Source of the DNA: Cupriavidus yeoncheonensis
GTDB taxonomy: Bacteria > Pseudomonadota > Gammaproteobacteria > Burkholderiales > Burkholderiaceae
DNA length: 64,000 bases
Assembly: GCF_905397275.1 (NCBI RefSeq)
Contig: NZ_CAJPUY010000013.1
Location: 169,354 to 233,353, forward strand
Direction of reading: 5' to 3'
Within the stretch, counting starts at the first letter, position 1; every line of letters starts with the position of its first letter. Below the pieces are notes generated by a model. That model did not search any database, had not been told where the DNA came from, and saw only the letters and a program-made list of their open reading frames with translations. Position numbers and translations under genes: made by a program. Below are positions 62,649 to 64,000 of this stretch, in pieces.

Positions 62649-63830
62649 ATGGACCTGCAGCGCCTCGCCACCGCCTCCCGCCTTGCCAATATCGACGCCT
62701 TCCACGTCATGGAGCTGGCCAAGCAGGCCAATGAGCTCGAACGCGCCGGCCGCCACATCATCCATATGGGGATCGGCGAGCCCGACTTCACCGCCGCCGA
62801 GCCGGTGGTGCGCGCCGCGGAAGCCGCCATGCGGCGCGGCGTGACACAATACACCGGCGCGCTGGGCATCCACGCGCTGCGCGAGGCGATCGCTGGTTAT
62901 TACAAGACGATGTACGGCCTGGAGATCCCGGCGCGGCGCGTGATCGTCACGGCCGGCGCGTCGGGGGCGCTGCTGCTGGCCTGCGCGGTGCTGGTGGAGA
63001 TCGGCGCCGAGGTGCTGATGCCGGACCCGAGCTATCCCTGCAACCGGCATTTTGTCGCGGCGTTCGATGGCGCGGCGCGCATGATCCCGAGCGGCCCGGC
63101 CGAGCGCTTCCAGCTGACGGCCGCGCAAGTCGAAGCGAACTGGAACGAGCGCACGCGCGGCGTATTGCTGGCCTCGCCGTCAAACCCGACCGGCACCTCG
63201 ATCCTGCCCGACGAACTCGCGCGCATCCTGCAGGCGGTGCGTGCCCGCCAGGGCTTTGCCATCCTCGACGAGATCTACCAGGGCCTGTCCTATGACGCGC
63301 CGCCGGTATCGGCACTGAGCCTCGACGACAACGTGGTGACGGTCAACAGCTTCTCGAAATACTTCAACATGACGGGCTGGCGCCTGGGATGGCTGGTGGT
63401 GCCGGACGCGCTCGTGGCCGACTTCGAGAAAGTGGCGCAGAACCTGTTCATCTGCGCCTCGGCCGTGGCCCAGCATGCCGCGCTGGCCTGCTTCACGCCC
63501 GAGGCCATGGCCATCTATGACGAGCGCAAGGCCGAATTCCGCCGCCGCCGCGACCTGATCGTGCCGGCGCTTGAATCGCTCGGCCTGCACGTGCCGGTCA
63601 TGCCCGACGGCGCCTTCTATGTCTATGCGGATTGCCGTGGCGTCAACCATGCCGCCGCCGGCGATGCCGACAGGCTGACGCAGGCGATGCTGCACGACGC
63701 CGGCGTGGTCCTGGTGCCGGGCCAGGATTTCGGGCCCCACACGGCGCGCGACTACATCCGGGTCTCGTACGCGACCTCGCGCCGGAACATCGAGGAAGCC
63801 ATGGCAAGACTGCAGAAGCTGTTCCGCTGA
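62649..63830 (+). CDS. Class I/II PLP-dependent aminotransferase
   Basis: A 393-residue fold-type I aminotransferase. Landmarks are HIIHMGIGEPDF, TQYTGALGIHALREAIAGYY, ASPSNPTGTSI, ILDEIYQGLSYD and the PLP lysine in VNSFSKYFNMTGWRLGW. It is near the AspC/AlaT/DapL-type group, but the amino donor cannot be named from sequence. Start 62649 follows the nusB terminator by 45 bp, so it has its own promoter. A strong terminator follows. Confidence 0.9.
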   Translation: MDLQRLATASRLANIDAFHVMELAKQANELERAGRHIIHMGIGEPDFTAAEPVVRAAEAAMRRGVTQYTGALGIHALREAIAGYYKTMYGLEIPARRVIVTAGASGALLLACAVLVEIGAEVLMPDPSYPCNRHFVAAFDGAARMIPSGPAERFQLTAAQVEANWNERTRGVLLASPSNPTGTSILPDELARILQAVRARQGFAILDEIYQGLSYDAPPVSALSLDDNVVTVNSFSKYFNMTGWRLGWLVVPDALVADFEKVAQNLFICASAVAQHAALACFTPEAMAIYDERKAEFRRRRDLIVPALESLGLHVPVMPDGAFYVYADCRGVNHAAAGDADRLTQAMLHDAGVVLVPGQDFGPHTARDYIRVSYATSRRNIEEAMARLQKLFR

Positions 63831-63855
63831 TCCGCTGCGCGACGCAGGCAAAAGA

Positions 63856-63881
63856 AAAAGCACCCCGCGGGGTGCTTTTTT
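63856..63881 (+). terminator. Intrinsic terminator after the aminotransferase
   Basis: AAAAAGCACCCC-GC-GGGGTGCTTTTTT is a symmetric hairpin with A- and T-tracts, so it can stop transcription in both directions. It is immediately left of the insertion sequence end. Confidence 0.9.
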
Positions 63882-63889
63882 GTCTGAAG

Positions 63890-64000
63890 TGACCCGTCCT
63901 GAATAAGGTTGACACTTTTCCCGCAGTGATGAGGAGAGTGCCTTGGAGATGGATCGGAAGCGAACGCAACGCGACTACACGCTGGCTTTTAAATTAGCAG
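63890..64000 (+). mobile_element. Left end of an IS3-type insertion sequence
   Basis: From TGACCCGTCCTG onward the sequence changes character: lower GC, a short spacer, GAGGAG and then an OrfA-like reading frame that runs off the window. Beginning with TG is usual for IS3-family ends. The exact terminal base is uncertain by a few nucleotides (it could begin at 63885) since the other end is outside the window. Confidence 0.65.
63943..64000 (+). CDS. N-terminus of IS3-family transposase OrfA (partial)
   Basis: Only 19 codons are visible: MEMDRKRTQRDYTLAFKLA. The RDYTLAFKL stretch is typical of the start of the OrfA helix-turn-helix in IS3-family elements. GAGGAG (63931-63936) lies six bases before TTG 63943, so TTG may be the start; ATG 63949 is the alternative. 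The protein continues beyond the window. Confidence 0.6.
   Translation, partial: MEMDRKRTQRDYTLAFKLA

Overview
The window is GC-rich, densely coded bacterial chromosome. Its gene content points to a beta-proteobacterium of the Burkholderiaceae, most like Cupriavidus or Ralstonia. The signs are a kynB-kynU-kynA tryptophan-degradation cluster with a divergent Lrp-type regulator, a glutaryl-CoA dehydrogenase gene divergent from an IclR regulator, ybgC-tolQRAB-pal-cpoB followed by queC, and ribD/ribE/ribBA/ribH/nusB. These names rest on protein motifs and gene order; no database search was run.

Layout. 1-12 kb holds housekeeping and accessory single genes (PhzF-like, FMN-binding protein, family III CoA-transferase, glnS with an S4-domain gene, MAPEG, YceI, YaeQ, FKBP, ChaC, ankyrin protein, acyl-CoA synthetase). 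12-24 kb holds a CnoX-like thioredoxin, cupin, hemerythrin, P-loop kinase, tcdA, AsmA, an MFS transporter, pdxH, cfa, a DUF72 protein, msrA and a flavin reductase. 24-30 kb is amino-acid catabolism: kynR | kynBUA, then an IclR regulator | gcdH with a clear promoter and nested palindromic operator. 30-35 kb has a 1-Cys peroxiredoxin, a yqjD-yqjE-yqjK-like membrane trio and a large PAS-GGDEF-EAL protein. 35-43 kb, read leftward, is ybgC-tolQ-tolR-tolA-tolB-pal-cpoB, a terminator, queC, a YeeE/YedE transporter and tRNA-Lys. glyA and nrdR follow.

45-57 kb is the most distinctive part. Two complete minor-pilin operons face away from each other across a 484-bp dyad-rich intergenic region. The leftward one (fimT-pilV-pilW-pilX-pilY1-pilE) encodes a full-length PilY1 with 25 consecutive glycines near its C-terminus. 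The rightward one (pilV-pilW-pilX-pilY1-pilE-fimT) encodes diverged paralogues, including a half-length PilY1 without the N-terminal region and a PilE-like prepilin with Ala instead of Gly before the cleavage site. Most genes within each operon overlap by a few bases. The set looks like two alternative tip/priming complexes for one type IV pilus machine.

57-64 kb is riboflavin synthesis (ribD, ribE, ribBA with a degenerate cyclohydrolase half, ribH) with nusB and a secreted hydrolase-like gene, then a PLP aminotransferase. The window ends inside the left end of an IS3-type insertion sequence. I saw no rRNA, CRISPR array, prophage or plasmid functions.
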